NCBI GenBank assembly: GCA_913056255.1
Contig: CAJXLN010000017.1
Coordinates: 1 to 34,017, forward strand
Length of the DNA stretch: 34,017 nucleotides
Direction: 5' to 3'
Origin: an uncultured Thermotogae bacterium
GTDB lineage: Bacteria; Thermotogota; Thermotogae; Mesoaciditogales; Mesoaciditogaceae
Positions 24,874 through 33,949 of this stretch are shown in pieces. A model generated the notes under the pieces. The model ran no database searches. It was not told where the DNA came from and was given only the letters and a program-made list of their open reading frames with translations. A program made the translations under genes and the position numbers. Within the stretch, counting starts at the first letter, position 1, and every line of letters starts with the position of its first letter.

Positions 24874-25466
24874 TTAGACCACCCTATGAATGCAGATATA
24901 GTCTTTCTCGGTTCGAATACAAAACTTTCATCGTCGCATTTAACCGATGCGTACTTGCCCATCTTTTTGGCAAACCACGAGTTCAAAGATAGTGGCAAAT
25001 CCACATATCCCGGCGAAATTCTTGCGCTTCCTTTCAACTTTCTTTCGTCTCTTAAAATTCCATCGACAAATCTTATCGTGAACTCTGCCAATTCAGATCC
25101 AATGGCATCCAAAGTAAAAGATTCGATTTCTTTCCCTTCCATGTGAAATTTAGAAATCTCGTCATCCAACTTTTCACCCAACGTTGCGAGCATGGCAGTT
25201 ATTTTTACACTTTTTCCCAATTGAGAGTGTGCGAGATTTCCAGATATCTTCATTCCATCTATTATTATTTCATCTTCTGATGAGACGTCGTAATCTTCAA
25301 CAACGACGATGGGTTTTGAAATCTTCAAAGCAAATTCGTACACTTCTTCATAAATACCTTTGAATTCATTTGGAATTCTTCCAACACCCTTGAATCCCAT
25401 TCTCGCAGCCACAACTCTTTCCGGCACTTTTACATCATATGGTGATATGTTAAAAATTCTTGACAA
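24870..25466 (-). CDS. Stand-alone MetH reactivation-domain protein
   Basis: About 198 residues. The diagnostic stretch is ARISPGYVDLPLSLNSWF, which corresponds to the RxxPGY S-adenosylmethionine-binding motif of the MetH activation domain. The KTISAFIGW end also fits that fold. In Thermotoga maritima, a separate gene of this type next to a truncated metH is needed to reactivate oxidised cob(II)alamin; this is the same arrangement. The frame opens at GTG 25475, but that codon lies inside the GAGGAG site, so TTG 25466, eight bases downstream of it, is the more likely start. It ends in a TTGA overlap with metH. Confidence 0.85.
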   Translation of the reverse strand: MSRIFNISPYDVKVPERVVAARMGFKGVGRIPNEFKGIYEEVYEFALKISKPIVVVEDYDVSSEDEIIIDGMKISGNLAHSQLGKSVKITAMLATLGEKLDDEISKFHMEGKEIESFTLDAIGSELAEFTIRFVDGILRDERKLKGSARISPGYVDLPLSLNSWFAKKMGKYASVKCDDESFVFEPRKTISAFIGWSN

Positions 25467-25499
25467 ATCTATCACTCCTCACTTCATAAACCCAACGCG

Positions 25500-26459
25500 C
25501 TAATTTTGCTTTCCAAACACCGCCTTTAATAGGTCGTGTGTTGACTTTCCACGTCCCATCGTGAATACGTGTATTCCAGGCACACCGTAATTCAGCAATT
25601 CGTCCACAAGTTTTGCCATGTAAGATATTCCCACTTTCCATTCTTCTTTGGGAGATTTTGCATCTTCCATGGCTCTTACCAAATCTTGCGGAATATCCAC
25701 GAAGAATTTTTTCGGTATCTTCCTCACGGATTTTATGTTTACAACAGGCTTGATGCCAGGAATAATTGGAACTTTTACACCTTTTTCACGTGCTAACTCA
25801 ACAAATCTCTTGTAGACATCAAAGCTAAAAAACATTTGTGTGATAATGTAGTCGGCCCCTGCTTCGATTTTTTCCTTAAGATGTTCCACGTTATCGTGTA
25901 TGTTGAAAGCTTCGTAATGTTTTTCTGGATAGCCAGCTACTCCGATACAAAAATCAGTGGATACGGCATTTTCTATTGGATAAAGATACTTTCCCCGATT
26001 CATACTTGAAATTTGTTTGACAAGATCTCTTGCGTATTGCCATCCTTCTTTATCGGATGAAAGACCTTCATCGAATGATGGATCTCCTCTTATAACGAAA
26101 ACATTGTCTATCCCCAAATAGTTCAACTCTATAAGAATGTCCTCAAGACGATATTTGGTGTGACCAGCACACACGAGATGAGGAATTATCTCCACATTTT
26201 CGTATCTGTGTCTTATAGCAGCGCACAATCCTATCGTTCCCGGTCTTTTGCTTAAAGGAACCTTGACGATCTTGCCATCGACCTCACGATATTCCACCTT
26301 TGATGGGTGATTCGTAACGTTTATGAACTTCGGTGAGAAATCCATAAGATAATCTATTGCTTTGAATATTTTTTCAACAGAACTTCCTCGCGATGGTGGC
26401 ACAAACTCCAATGAAATCAGTGGGGATTTTGAATTCTCAAAAAAATCCGATACTTTCAT
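25500..26459 (-). CDS. metF: Methylenetetrahydrofolate reductase
   Basis: Makes methyl-tetrahydrofolate, the methyl donor for the downstream methionine synthase. The 319-residue FAD-binding TIM barrel shows SLEFVPPSRG, INVTNHPS, PHLVCAGHT, NVFVIRGDPSF, IGVAGYPEKH and DYIITQMFFS, all family landmarks. GGAGG seven bases before the ATG fixes the start. It is the first gene of the metF-activator-metH operon, transcribed through a ~370-base leader with its own terminator. Confidence 0.95.
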   Translation of the reverse strand: MKVSDFFENSKSPLISLEFVPPSRGSSVEKIFKAIDYLMDFSPKFINVTNHPSKVEYREVDGKIVKVPLSKRPGTIGLCAAIRHRYENVEIIPHLVCAGHTKYRLEDILIELNYLGIDNVFVIRGDPSFDEGLSSDKEGWQYARDLVKQISSMNRGKYLYPIENAVSTDFCIGVAGYPEKHYEAFNIHDNVEHLKEKIEAGADYIITQMFFSFDVYKRFVELAREKGVKVPIIPGIKPVVNIKSVRKIPKKFFVDIPQDLVRAMEDAKSPKEEWKVGISYMAKLVDELLNYGVPGIHVFTMGRGKSTHDLLKAVFGKQN

Positions 26460-26570
26460 ACAATTCCTCCTGTAAAGTACACATTTTTTCAGAAGTTAAC
26501 ATTGAGACCCCAATTTTACCACTTCCAAACCAATCTGTACCTCTTCTTAGATTTTTCAAACACTCCAGAT

Positions 26571-26608
26571 AAAAAAGAACCAGGTGTTCTTTTTTCAAGA
26601 ACACCTGG
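26571..26608 (-). terminator. Strong intrinsic terminator inside the metF leader
   Basis: A perfect 12-bp stem CCAGGTGTTCTT/AAGAACACCTGG with a 5-base loop, followed on the minus strand by TTCTTTTTT. It lies ~110 bases before the metF start and ~220 bases after the promoter start point, so it must be regulated or leaky for the operon to be expressed. Confidence 0.92.
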
Positions 26609-26832
26609 ATGATCTTAGACCCTTTAATTTATCATGAACGATAAATGGAAGGGCAGCCACCAGGCGCCTTCCCGCACATTATCATATCATTTGAATTTTT
26701 CAGAGAAATAATAGAAGGTTTTATGCGAATCACTCTCCAAAATACACTTTCAATTATCCCCAACACCTGCACACTTAAAACTGAAAGCTCTTAGATAGTT
26801 TCTTATCCGTCTGTACGTAACACTTATCTAAT

Positions 26833-26862
26833 ATTATACCAATTAATATAGATATGTGTCAA
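26833..26862 (-). promoter_or_regulatory. Promoter of the metF operon
   Basis: Minus strand: consensus TTGACA (26857-26862), an 18-base spacer ending TGG (extended -10), and consensus TATAAT (26833-26838). Transcription would start near 26826. This is the best promoter match in the window. Confidence 0.88.
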
Positions 26863-26918
26863 GCATATGAATTCAAGCATTTAAAATATTCATGGCTACG
26901 AGATAAGGCTTCATCTTC

Positions 26919-28001
26919 TTACAGATCTTTTACCAGTTCATTCACAGCGTTGAGTTTCATGTCCATTAGTTCTTTTTTTATCTCTACATATCCTCGCTCA
27001 AAAACACTTGCTTTCACTCCGTTATCAAGCTCAATTTTACATTCGATCATACTTCCCGTGAGATCGGCAGCACGCGTGATCTTGCCTTCCAAACCACCAT
27101 CGAATGGCTTTAACATTAGAGGAGCACAATGATCGGCTATCTCCTTTGGTAAAAGTGGCAATAAAATCTCATGAACCATTTTCGATTCCACATTCTCTAT
27201 CACATTTTCAAAGCCTTTAACGCGTCTCTTTGTTGGAGATATTATATCACCGGTAAGAGCTTCTGGAACATCGTGAAAAAGCGCACGCTCCATGACGTTG
27301 AGTGTATCAACCTTTCCGTTTTTGAGGGCAATTAAATGCGCTACAAATACCACAAAAAGAGTATGACCCGAAACTGTTGTCTGTACCGTGCGGACATGTT
27401 GATTCCATCGAATTGCATGCGAGAGAGAACGTACACGTGTGAGATATTCTTTCATGTTTGAATCGCTAAGTAGAACTTTCAACGAGTGAAGTTTTGCATC
27501 CTTCAACTTTTTTTCTATATTATCCCGTATCTCAGAGAAATATTCTCCAAACAGCCTACTGTTAAGTTCAGCTTCAACATATGCGGCGTAAAGATCTGCA
27601 GCCTCTAAAATTTCTCCTTCTATGGAATCGTCTCTGGAATTGATCATGGCGTCTCGAAATATTCCACTCCATTTTTCTGGAACGTGTTTTAGAACTTCAT
27701 CGACAGAGCTCATGTAAACTTTTTGCCATAAATTTGGAGAAAGTGCATTTATAATTCTTTTAGTTTCAAGAGATATGTCCGAGAGTATGCACTTCGGCAT
27801 ATCCTTTAGAGCACCCCTTACGAGTAACTTTTGAAGATCTACAGATTTTCCGTCAAGAGACTCTATCATTGCCAAAAGATGTGCAACATGCAAAACAAAT
27901 CCGCTATTGGATGCCTCACTGTTGTTTTCAACTGTTGGCTTGTTGTTCCAACGTCGCATGGAGAACATCCTCGTCATAAGGTAAATAAGTTCAGAGATCA
28001 T
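26919..28001 (-). CDS. Tandem HD-domain protein (YfbR-like), N-terminal half degenerate
   Basis: A 360-residue protein made of two related YfbR-type HD domains. The second half keeps the metal ligands: His213 (VSGHTLF), HD 243-244 (ALFHDVPEALTGD) and a later RAADL aspartate. YfbR enzymes hydrolyse deoxynucleoside 5'-monophosphates. The first half aligns with it (RRWNNKP, VAHLLAM, ILEAADLYA) but reads ALKDMPKCILSD where HD should be, and lacks the first His, so it is probably non-catalytic. The ATG at 28001 is preceded by GGAGGGG; the frame runs 20 codons further upstream without a site. Substrate not established. Confidence 0.75.
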   Translation of the reverse strand: MISELIYLMTRMFSMRRWNNKPTVENNSEASNSGFVLHVAHLLAMIESLDGKSVDLQKLLVRGALKDMPKCILSDISLETKRIINALSPNLWQKVYMSSVDEVLKHVPEKWSGIFRDAMINSRDDSIEGEILEAADLYAAYVEAELNSRLFGEYFSEIRDNIEKKLKDAKLHSLKVLLSDSNMKEYLTRVRSLSHAIRWNQHVRTVQTTVSGHTLFVVFVAHLIALKNGKVDTLNVMERALFHDVPEALTGDIISPTKRRVKGFENVIENVESKMVHEILLPLLPKEIADHCAPLMLKPFDGGLEGKITRAADLTGSMIECKIELDNGVKASVFERGYVEIKKELMDMKLNAVNELVKDL

Positions 28002-28221
28002 TTTATCCCCTCCAAAGTCTTCGGATTGTGAATCTTTTTCAGAACAAGAGCCTATTCTCAAATAATCGTGATATCTTTAACTCTCAAGTATTATCGTTTA
28101 CGACTTAACGGCTACCGTTTTTTGACTGCCGTTAAAACAAAGATTTTTTTATTCTACTCTCCGAAGTCTCGGCTACCACTCGCTGTGTGAACTGAAAGAT
28201 GGATAAACGAGCGATTCGGTC

Positions 28222-28287
28222 TTGATAAGGCTTCGAAAAAAATTCCCTTATCGCTTGCAAAGCGAAAAAAGATTTAGATTTCAAAGT
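28222..28287 (+). repeat. Long inverted repeat, left copy
   Basis: Begins TTGATAAGGCTTCG, contains a TCGCTT/AAGCGA hairpin, and ends GATTTAGATTTCAAAGTTATA. The reverse complement of 33950-34017 matches it with only about three differences plus one indel over some 66 bases. The flanks on the inner side diverge. The right copy reaches the window edge, so the full repeat length is unknown. Confidence 0.85.
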
Positions 28288-28321
28288 TATAAAGTTGACA
28301 CAAAAATTAAGGACATAGTTC

Positions 28322-28359
28322 AAAACCACTCAATATATTTCCTGAAAAAGTGGTTTTTT
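28322..28359 (-). terminator. Terminator-like hairpin downstream of glgC
   Basis: A 9-bp stem AAAACCACT/AGTGGTTTT with an 18-base loop. It lies just downstream of the glgC stop on the minus strand, but on that strand only four T end the stem. On the plus strand six T follow it, yet no plus-strand gene precedes it. Confidence 0.4.
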
Positions 28360-28383
28360 CCCACATCAAACAAGAAAAATCGG

Positions 28384-29646
28384 TTAACGTTCTCTCAAGT
28401 TATGACCACTTTCCAGGATTTTAACATTCATCTTTTCCATGTCGAGAAAATTGCCAACAGAGCAATTCTTGCCTATCTGTGCGCCAGAAGCTATAATGGT
28501 TTTTTCCCCTATAACACTTATGCCGTGATTGTAAATATCAGGTTGTTCAACGTTTTCAACATATTCGCCTATACCTATCGATGCACCATCTTTCACGATC
28601 ACGCTTTCGCTTACCACTGCGTTCTCCAGATGACAGTTCTGTCCGATATTCACGTTCGTCATGATAACGGAGTTCTTCACCAAACTTCCTTCTCCCACTT
28701 TAACGCCTTGAAAAAGCACGCTTCCCTCCACATCACCGTAAACGGTACATCCTTCACTTACAAGAGAGTTTACAATTTTTGAATTTCTTCCAAAAAAAGC
28801 TGGCGGCATCTCTTCACTGTGCGTGTAAAATCGCCAATTCGGATCGTATAGATTGAGGGCAGGCATTGAATGTGTGAGTTCGAGATTAGTTGACCAAAAT
28901 GAATGTATCGTTCCGACATCACGCCAATATCCATCGAAATCATATGCGTACATATATCGATTTTTCAAAAGCATTTTCGGTATCACATTTTTGCCAAAAT
29001 CATGCATCGAATCAGGATCGTTTGCATCTTCAATGAGAAAACTTCTCAGCATTTTCCAGTTAAACAAGTATATTCCCATTGATACGAGTCGAGAACGTGG
29101 ATGATTGGGTTTCTCTTCAAAATCAATGACGTGAGAAGTGTTATCCGTTATGATGGTTCCAAATCTACTTGCATCCTTAATTGGAACTTGAATGCAGGCA
29201 ATCGTTGCCTCCGATCTTTTAGATATGTGAAAATCCAACATCTCATTGTAATCCATGTTGTAAACGTGATCTCCGGAAAGCACAAGAACGTACTTCGGAG
29301 AGAATTGATCGATGAAATCCATATTCTGATAGATGGCGTGTGCGGTACCCTTGTACCACTCACCCTTTGAAGAAGCTGCGTAAGGTGAAAGAATAGATAA
29401 ACCACCCTGCTTTCTGTCGAGATCCCAATCTCGGCCTATACCAAGATGTTTACTTAACACACGAGGTTTATATTGTGTTAAAACTCCTACAATGTAGAAC
29501 GATGAATTCGTACAATTAGACAATGTGAAATCTATTATTCTGTACTTTCCTCCAAAAGGCACAGCCGGCTTCGCGATATTTTCCGTAAGAATTCCAAGTC
29601 TTTTACCCTGTCCTCCTGCAAGTATCATGGCAACTACATCTGTCAA
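28384..29646 (-). CDS. glgC: Glucose-1-phosphate adenylyltransferase, catalytic subunit
   Basis: Makes ADP-glucose for glycogen synthesis. The 420-residue protein has the nucleotide-binding loop [70 protein letters not shown] and [11 protein letters not shown], all catalytic-subunit motifs. A C-terminal left-handed beta-helix follows (repeats such as [26 protein letters not shown]). The start is the TTG at 29646 behind GGGGTGATGAG. It lies 15 bases after glgD; together they should form a GlgC-GlgD heterotetramer, as in Firmicutes. Confidence 0.95.
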   Translation of the reverse strand: MTDVVAMILAGGQGKRLGILTENIAKPAVPFGGKYRIIDFTLSNCTNSSFYIVGVLTQYKPRVLSKHLGIGRDWDLDRKQGGLSILSPYAASSKGEWYKGTAHAIYQNMDFIDQFSPKYVLVLSGDHVYNMDYNEMLDFHISKRSEATIACIQVPIKDASRFGTIITDNTSHVIDFEEKPNHPRSRLVSMGIYLFNWKMLRSFLIEDANDPDSMHDFGKNVIPKMLLKNRYMYAYDFDGYWRDVGTIHSFWSTNLELTHSMPALNLYDPNWRFYTHSEEMPPAFFGRNSKIVNSLVSEGCTVYGDVEGSVLFQGVKVGEGSLVKNSVIMTNVNIGQNCHLENAVVSESVIVKDGASIGIGEYVENVEQPDIYNHGISVIGEKTIIASGAQIGKNCSVGNFLDMEKMNVKILESGHNLRER

Positions 29647-29661
29647 CTCATCACCCCCTTT

Positions 29662-30771
29662 TTACATAATTTGCCACTTTTCAAAGATCAAAGGTTCATC
29701 GTATCCTTTATAGACACGCTCTGAACGGATTGTAACATTCTTATCGAGAATGCAGTTGTTGAGCTTCGCCCCTTCTTCGATCACGGAGTTCTCAAGAATT
29801 ATGGAGTCTTTCACCACAGCACCGGATCTGATTTCAACATTTCGAAATACCACAGAGTCCTCAACTTTACCAGAAATTATGCTTCCGTCGGCGACGATCG
29901 AATTCTTTACAGAGCCCGTTGAGGTGATCTTGGGAGGTGCCAGATCTTTTAACTTGGTGAATATCTTCCCATTTTGGTAAAAGAGCTCGCGAGACACTTC
30001 CCGATTCAACATGTCCATGTTTATCTTTTTGTATTCTGATACGGATTTTTTAGCATTGCGCCAATAACCGGTGAACTCGTAAGACATTATTCGAAGCATA
30101 TCGAGATTCGCGACTATGATTTCATTTACAAAATCATATCCTCCATTCGATGCGGCTGTATACAACAGATCCATGAGCATCTTTTTGTTCACAAAATACA
30201 TACCTAAACTTATCTTGTCTCCATCAGGATTTGGAGGCTTTTCTTCGAATTTCACTATTCTTCCTTCATCGTTCGTTTTGACAACACCGTAAAGTTTTGG
30301 ATCGTACCCCTCGATCGATTTTGTCATAACGGTTATATCTGCCATAGATGTCATGTGATAATCATAAAGGGCGTTGAAATCAAAGCTGAATATATGATCT
30401 CCAGAGCCTATGAGAACATAATCCTCACTTCCCCTTCGAAGGAGGGTCATATTTTGGTATATAGCATCAGCTGTACCACGATACCAGTATTGATCACTTT
30501 CACTCACATACGGTTGAAGAATGTAAAGACCTCCTCTTTTTCTGTCTAAGTCCCACTCTCTACCTGAGCCAAGATGATCCATAAGACTGCGAGGATTGTA
30601 CTGAGTGAGGACACCCACCTTTTTTATGCCAGCTCTGACCATGTTGGAAAGAGTAAAATCTATGGCACGATACTTTCCTCCAATGGGAACCGCAGCGGAT
30701 GCCCTTTTGGCTGTTAATTTCCCAAGGCCCTTTCCCTTTTCTCCAGCTAAGATCAGACCTAATACTTTCAA
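29662..30771 (-). CDS. glgD: Glycogen biosynthesis subunit GlgD
   Basis: A 369-residue paralogue of GlgC: AAVPIGGKYRAIDFTLSNMV, REWDLDRKRGGLYIL, RGTADAIYQN and SGDHIFSFDF are conserved, with a short beta-helix at the C-terminus. The nucleotide loop reads LILAGEKGKGLG, lacking the GGxGxRL catalytic arginine pattern, and FTGYWRNAK replaces YWRDVGT. Both are typical of the regulatory, catalytically weak GlgD. The frame opens at TTG 30789 inside the ribosome binding site, so the TTG at 30771, eight bases after GGGAGGGG, is chosen. Confidence 0.92.
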   Translation of the reverse strand: MKVLGLILAGEKGKGLGKLTAKRASAAVPIGGKYRAIDFTLSNMVRAGIKKVGVLTQYNPRSLMDHLGSGREWDLDRKRGGLYILQPYVSESDQYWYRGTADAIYQNMTLLRRGSEDYVLIGSGDHIFSFDFNALYDYHMTSMADITVMTKSIEGYDPKLYGVVKTNDEGRIVKFEEKPPNPDGDKISLGMYFVNKKMLMDLLYTAASNGGYDFVNEIIVANLDMLRIMSYEFTGYWRNAKKSVSEYKKINMDMLNREVSRELFYQNGKIFTKLKDLAPPKITSTGSVKNSIVADGSIISGKVEDSVVFRNVEIRSGAVVKDSIILENSVIEEGAKLNNCILDKNVTIRSERVYKGYDEPLIFEKWQIM

Positions 30772-30824
30772 ACTATCATCCCCTCCCAAAATCCAAATAT
30801 CGCAACACGTTTTGTTTTTGTTCG

Positions 30825-32078
30825 TTACATTTCAGGATAAAGCGGGAAATCCTTACAGAGTTTTTCGACTCTTTCACGCGACGCACGTTTTATCTTTTCA
30901 TCATCTATGTTGTGAATCACAGAAGCAATGATATCTCCGATCTCCTCCATCTGAGCCTCTTTCATGCCGCGTGTAGTAACGGCTGGTGTCCCAAGCCTGA
31001 TGCCACTGGTGACAAAAGGTGATCTGGTTTCTCTTGGTATCGTGTTTTTGTTCACCGTTATTCCAACTTCTCCAAGTGTCGCTTCGACTTTTTTACCAGT
31101 CAATCCGGTTTCTGTGAGATCCACAAGCATTAAATGTGTGTCGGTGCCTCCTGAAACTATTCGAATGTTCCTGTCAGATAACGCCTTTGCCAAAGCAGAT
31201 GCATTTCTGACAATCTGAGTTTGATATTGCTTAAATGAATCGGTCATGGCTTCTTTGAAACAAACAGCTTTGGCCGCTATTATATGCATCAAAGGTCCTC
31301 CCTGTATTCCTGGGAAGATGGATTTGTCGATCTGTTTGGCAAGCTTGGACTTTGAAAGTATTAAACCGCCACGCGGTCCACGAAGTGTTTTGTGAGTTGT
31401 CGAAGTTACAACATCTGCGTATTCAACAGGATTGGGATGTATTTTTGCCGCCACGAGACCTGCGAAATGAGCCATGTCAACGACCAAGTACGCTCCCACT
31501 TCGTCCGCTATTTCTCTGAATCGCTTGAAATCTATTATGCGCGCATAAGCACTTCCACCCGTTACGATCACTTTTGGTTTATGCTCAAGAGCCAAACGCT
31601 CCACCTCATCGTAGTCTATGGTTTCGGTGTCTAAATTCAAACCGTAAGGCACAAAATTGTACAATTTTCCAGAAAAATTCACTGGTGATCCGTGAGTGAG
31701 ATGTCCGCCCTTAGTCAACGAAAGTCCCATGAGTGTGCTGCCAGGTTCGGCGAGGGCAAAATAGGTACCCATATTCGCTTGTGACCCAGAATGAGGTTGA
31801 ACGTTCGCATGTTCTGCGCCAAATAAAGCCGTTGCCCTATCTCGTGCCAAATTTTCCGCTATGTCAACCACTTCACATCCTCCATAATAACGCTTCGAAG
31901 GATAGCCCTCCGCATATTTGTTTGTCAAAACACTTCCCATGGTTTGCAACACAGCTTTAGAAACAAAATTCTCAGAAGCGATCAATTCTATCCCATCTTG
32001 CTCTCTTTTCAATTCTTTGTGAATAACATCGTAGATTTCAGGATCTACGCCTTTGACTTCTTCCCACAAATCTTTCAT
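30825..32078 (-). CDS. glyA: Serine hydroxymethyltransferase
   Basis: PLP enzyme interconverting serine and glycine with tetrahydrofolate/methylene-tetrahydrofolate, the main one-carbon source feeding metF and panB. The 417-residue protein has [47 protein letters not shown], the PLP lysine in [14 protein letters not shown], and [14 protein letters not shown]. The ATG at 32078 is preferred over that at 32084 because GGAGG at 32086-32090 leaves a normal seven-base gap. Its ribosome binding site lies in the end of the upstream activator gene, so the two are co-transcribed. The glgD start lies 53 bases downstream. Confidence 0.96.
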   Translation of the reverse strand: MKDLWEEVKGVDPEIYDVIHKELKREQDGIELIASENFVSKAVLQTMGSVLTNKYAEGYPSKRYYGGCEVVDIAENLARDRATALFGAEHANVQPHSGSQANMGTYFALAEPGSTLMGLSLTKGGHLTHGSPVNFSGKLYNFVPYGLNLDTETIDYDEVERLALEHKPKVIVTGGSAYARIIDFKRFREIADEVGAYLVVDMAHFAGLVAAKIHPNPVEYADVVTSTTHKTLRGPRGGLILSKSKLAKQIDKSIFPGIQGGPLMHIIAAKAVCFKEAMTDSFKQYQTQIVRNASALAKALSDRNIRIVSGGTDTHLMLVDLTETGLTGKKVEATLGEVGITVNKNTIPRETRSPFVTSGIRLGTPAVTTRGMKEAQMEEIGDIIASVIHNIDDEKIKRASRERVEKLCKDFPLYPEM

Positions 32079-32080
32079 GA

Positions 32081-33805
32081 TCATGCCTCCTTTTCTTTGT
32101 GTATTCCATAAATTTTCAATTTATAAAACAACGTTCTCAAGTTAATTCCAAGTGCCTTAGCTGTTTTTGTCCTGTTACCACCATAGGATTTCAGAGTGGT
32201 TTCTATAAGATGGCGCTCAAAATTTCTCATTGCGGATTTAAGGGTTGTTCGGGCGGGTAGAGTGCTTATATCTGAAGAATACTTTCTTGGAATTTCGAAG
32301 GGAGGAAGATGGGAAATTTTTATCATCTTTTCTCCAATTTCCATGTTTATCATCGATCGTGCTATGAAGTTTTCAAGTTCCCTAACATTTCCTGACCAAG
32401 GAAGATTTCTAAGAAGATCAAGCGCTTCACTCGAGATACTTTCCACAGCTCTCCCGTACTCTTGATTTAATTTTCTTATGGTATTCTTAACCAGTGCTTC
32501 GATATCCTCTCTTCTTTCACGCAAAGGAGGAATGAAGATCGGAACCACATTCAACCTGTAGTAGAGATCTGGAATGAATTTACCTTCCTTCATCATATCT
32601 TCAAGATCGAGATTAGTAGCGGCTATTATTCTAACGTCCACACGCTTCTTTTTCGTGCTTCCAAGTCGGACGATTTCCATTTCCTGTAAAAATCTTAAAA
32701 ATCGTGATTGAATTCCCACTTCCATCTTTCCAATTTCGTCAAGAAAGACCGTTCCCCCATTAGCTTCTTCTAAAAGTCCGCGCTTCCCACCTCTTTTTGC
32801 ACCGGTGAAAGCTCCTTCTTCATAGCCAAAAAGTTCAGATTCGAGTATTCCTTCTGGGAGTGCCGCACAATTCACACTCACAAAAGGATGAGAACTCCGA
32901 TCACTTGCGTTGTGTATTGCATGAGCAAAAAGCTCTTTTCCGGTCCCGGATTCTCCTCTCAGAAGCACAGTAGCCGGAGTTTTGGCAACCTTTTTAGCCT
33001 GGAGAATGGCCACTCGCATGATATGTGAATCTCCGACTATGTCGTCAAAGGTATAACGAGCGCTTATTCTACGTATCGTTCGATTTGCCTCTTCAAGTTC
33101 ACGGCTGAGCAATATTATTTTAGAGACATCGTGTATAACCGCAACACTTCCAACGAAATTCTCATCTATGATAAGAGGTGTAGTGTCCACTATGACTTCT
33201 TTTTTCATCGGACCAACTTTGATCCTGTGACCCATTATCGGTTTCTTAGTCTTCGCTATCATCATATGAGTGCTTTCGCCTTCTGCAATATCAACGTTGG
33301 ACATCTTTCCGATAACATCTTCTTGGTTGAATCCAGTGATCTTCGTATACGCACGATTAACCAACGTGATTTTTCCGTTCGAGTCGGCTACACTTATCGC
33401 GTCATCCGTGGAGTCTATAATGGCTTCAAGCATGAGACGCACGTTTTTCAGATCTGTAACCTCTTCGGCCATGTGCCTGACGGCTGTTATGTCTCTGAAG
33501 ACGGCAACAGCGCCTACAATTTTTCCATTTTCATTGAAGAAAGGAATTCTTGAAGTTACGATCTTAACATTTCCCGCATTCTGGACTTTGTCAAGCTCGG
33601 ATTTTCCACTTTTTAAAACTATGTGAAGGCGAGTATTTGGAATGGTATCCACAACATTCTTTCCGATGTAATCTTGTTGAGAAAGCTGAAGGATCTTTCG
33701 TGCCGCGTTGTTTATAAAAAGTATTCGCGCACTTTCATTGATCATTATCACGCCTTCAAGCATGGAATCCAAAATTTTTTGGTAGTAGTTGCACTTTTGA
33801 CTCAT
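32081..33805 (-). CDS. PAS-domain sigma-54-dependent transcriptional activator
   Basis: A 574-residue enhancer-binding protein. Two PAS sensor domains (about 8-110 and 122-230; [33 protein letters not shown]) precede the AAA+ domain: Walker A GESGTGK (284-290), the sigma-54-contacting GAFTGA (331-336) and Walker B FLDEIG (354-359). A Fis-type helix-turn-helix ends it ([20 protein letters not shown]). There is no receiver domain, so it likely senses a small ligand or redox state directly. Its regulon is unknown. The ATG has no good ribosome binding site: GGAGAG lies 19 bases upstream within a hairpin, and the frame is open further upstream. Its stop overlaps the glyA start region. Confidence 0.9.
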   Translation of the reverse strand: MSQKCNYYQKILDSMLEGVIMINESARILFINNAARKILQLSQQDYIGKNVVDTIPNTRLHIVLKSGKSELDKVQNAGNVKIVTSRIPFFNENGKIVGAVAVFRDITAVRHMAEEVTDLKNVRLMLEAIIDSTDDAISVADSNGKITLVNRAYTKITGFNQEDVIGKMSNVDIAEGESTHMMIAKTKKPIMGHRIKVGPMKKEVIVDTTPLIIDENFVGSVAVIHDVSKIILLSRELEEANRTIRRISARYTFDDIVGDSHIMRVAILQAKKVAKTPATVLLRGESGTGKELFAHAIHNASDRSSHPFVSVNCAALPEGILESELFGYEEGAFTGAKRGGKRGLLEEANGGTVFLDEIGKMEVGIQSRFLRFLQEMEIVRLGSTKKKRVDVRIIAATNLDLEDMMKEGKFIPDLYYRLNVVPIFIPPLRERREDIEALVKNTIRKLNQEYGRAVESISSEALDLLRNLPWSGNVRELENFIARSMINMEIGEKMIKISHLPPFEIPRKYSSDISTLPARTTLKSAMRNFERHLIETTLKSYGGNRTKTAKALGINLRTLFYKLKIYGIHKEKEA

Positions 33806-33949
33806 AGAATTTGCGCCAAAGAAACTCTCCGATTCATTGGAGAGAGAAATTGACGTATTCTCCTTTCAAAAAATAGTTGTAGCCATTGACATAATAACTT
33901 ATAGAGTGTCCAACAATTTAGGAATATAAAGCAACAGTATCCAATAAAT
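33806..33949 (-). other. Upstream region of the sigma-54 activator gene
   Basis: Contains a CTCTCC/GGAGAG hairpin (33825-33844) and AAAGGAG further upstream (about 33860-33866) that serves no obvious start codon. The phrase GTGTCCAACAATTTAGG (33907-33923) resembles insertion-sequence termini but I cannot assign it. No clear promoter seen. Confidence 0.35.

Larger units (their letters stand above)
26460..26918 (-). promoter_or_regulatory. Long structured leader of the metF operon
   Basis: Between the promoter at 26833-26862 and metF lie about 370 transcribed bases. Hairpins, read on the minus strand, are GGAAGG/CCTTCC enclosing GCC-TGGT-GGC (26647-26672), ATTTATC/GATAAAT (26632-26651) and the terminator at 26571-26608. 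The base run CGCCTGG (26660-26666) in the first hairpin can pair with CCAGGTG, the 5' arm of the terminator, giving mutually exclusive structures. This looks like transcription attenuation by a riboswitch or similar. It does not fit the SAM-I, T-box, cobalamin or tetrahydrofolate consensus as I know them. Confidence 0.6.
28002..28383. other. Gap between the HD-domain gene and glgC
   Basis: No gene. Contains an 8-bp inverted repeat TTAACGGC/GCCGTTAA (28105-28112 and 28128-28135) with a competing shorter hairpin ACGG-CTA-CCGT followed by T6 on the plus strand. The left copy of the long inverted repeat lies at 28222-28287 and a terminator-like hairpin at 28322-28359. The promoter of the HD gene is not clear. 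Confidence 0.5.

Noticed and set aside
26609-26830. Assigning the metF leader to SAM-I, T-box, cobalamin, THF or ZTP riboswitches, or to 6S RNA
   Set aside because: None of the conserved cores I know (for example the T-box GGGTGGNACC, the B12-box or the pfl CCGCCTGGGC) is present, and the ends do not pair as in 6S RNA.
28132-28329. A 65-codon minus-strand frame and a long plus-strand frame crossing the left repeat
   Set aside because: The right repeat copy carries a one-base indel that breaks the equivalent frame, so the repeat is not coding; the plus-strand frame is a shadow of glgC.
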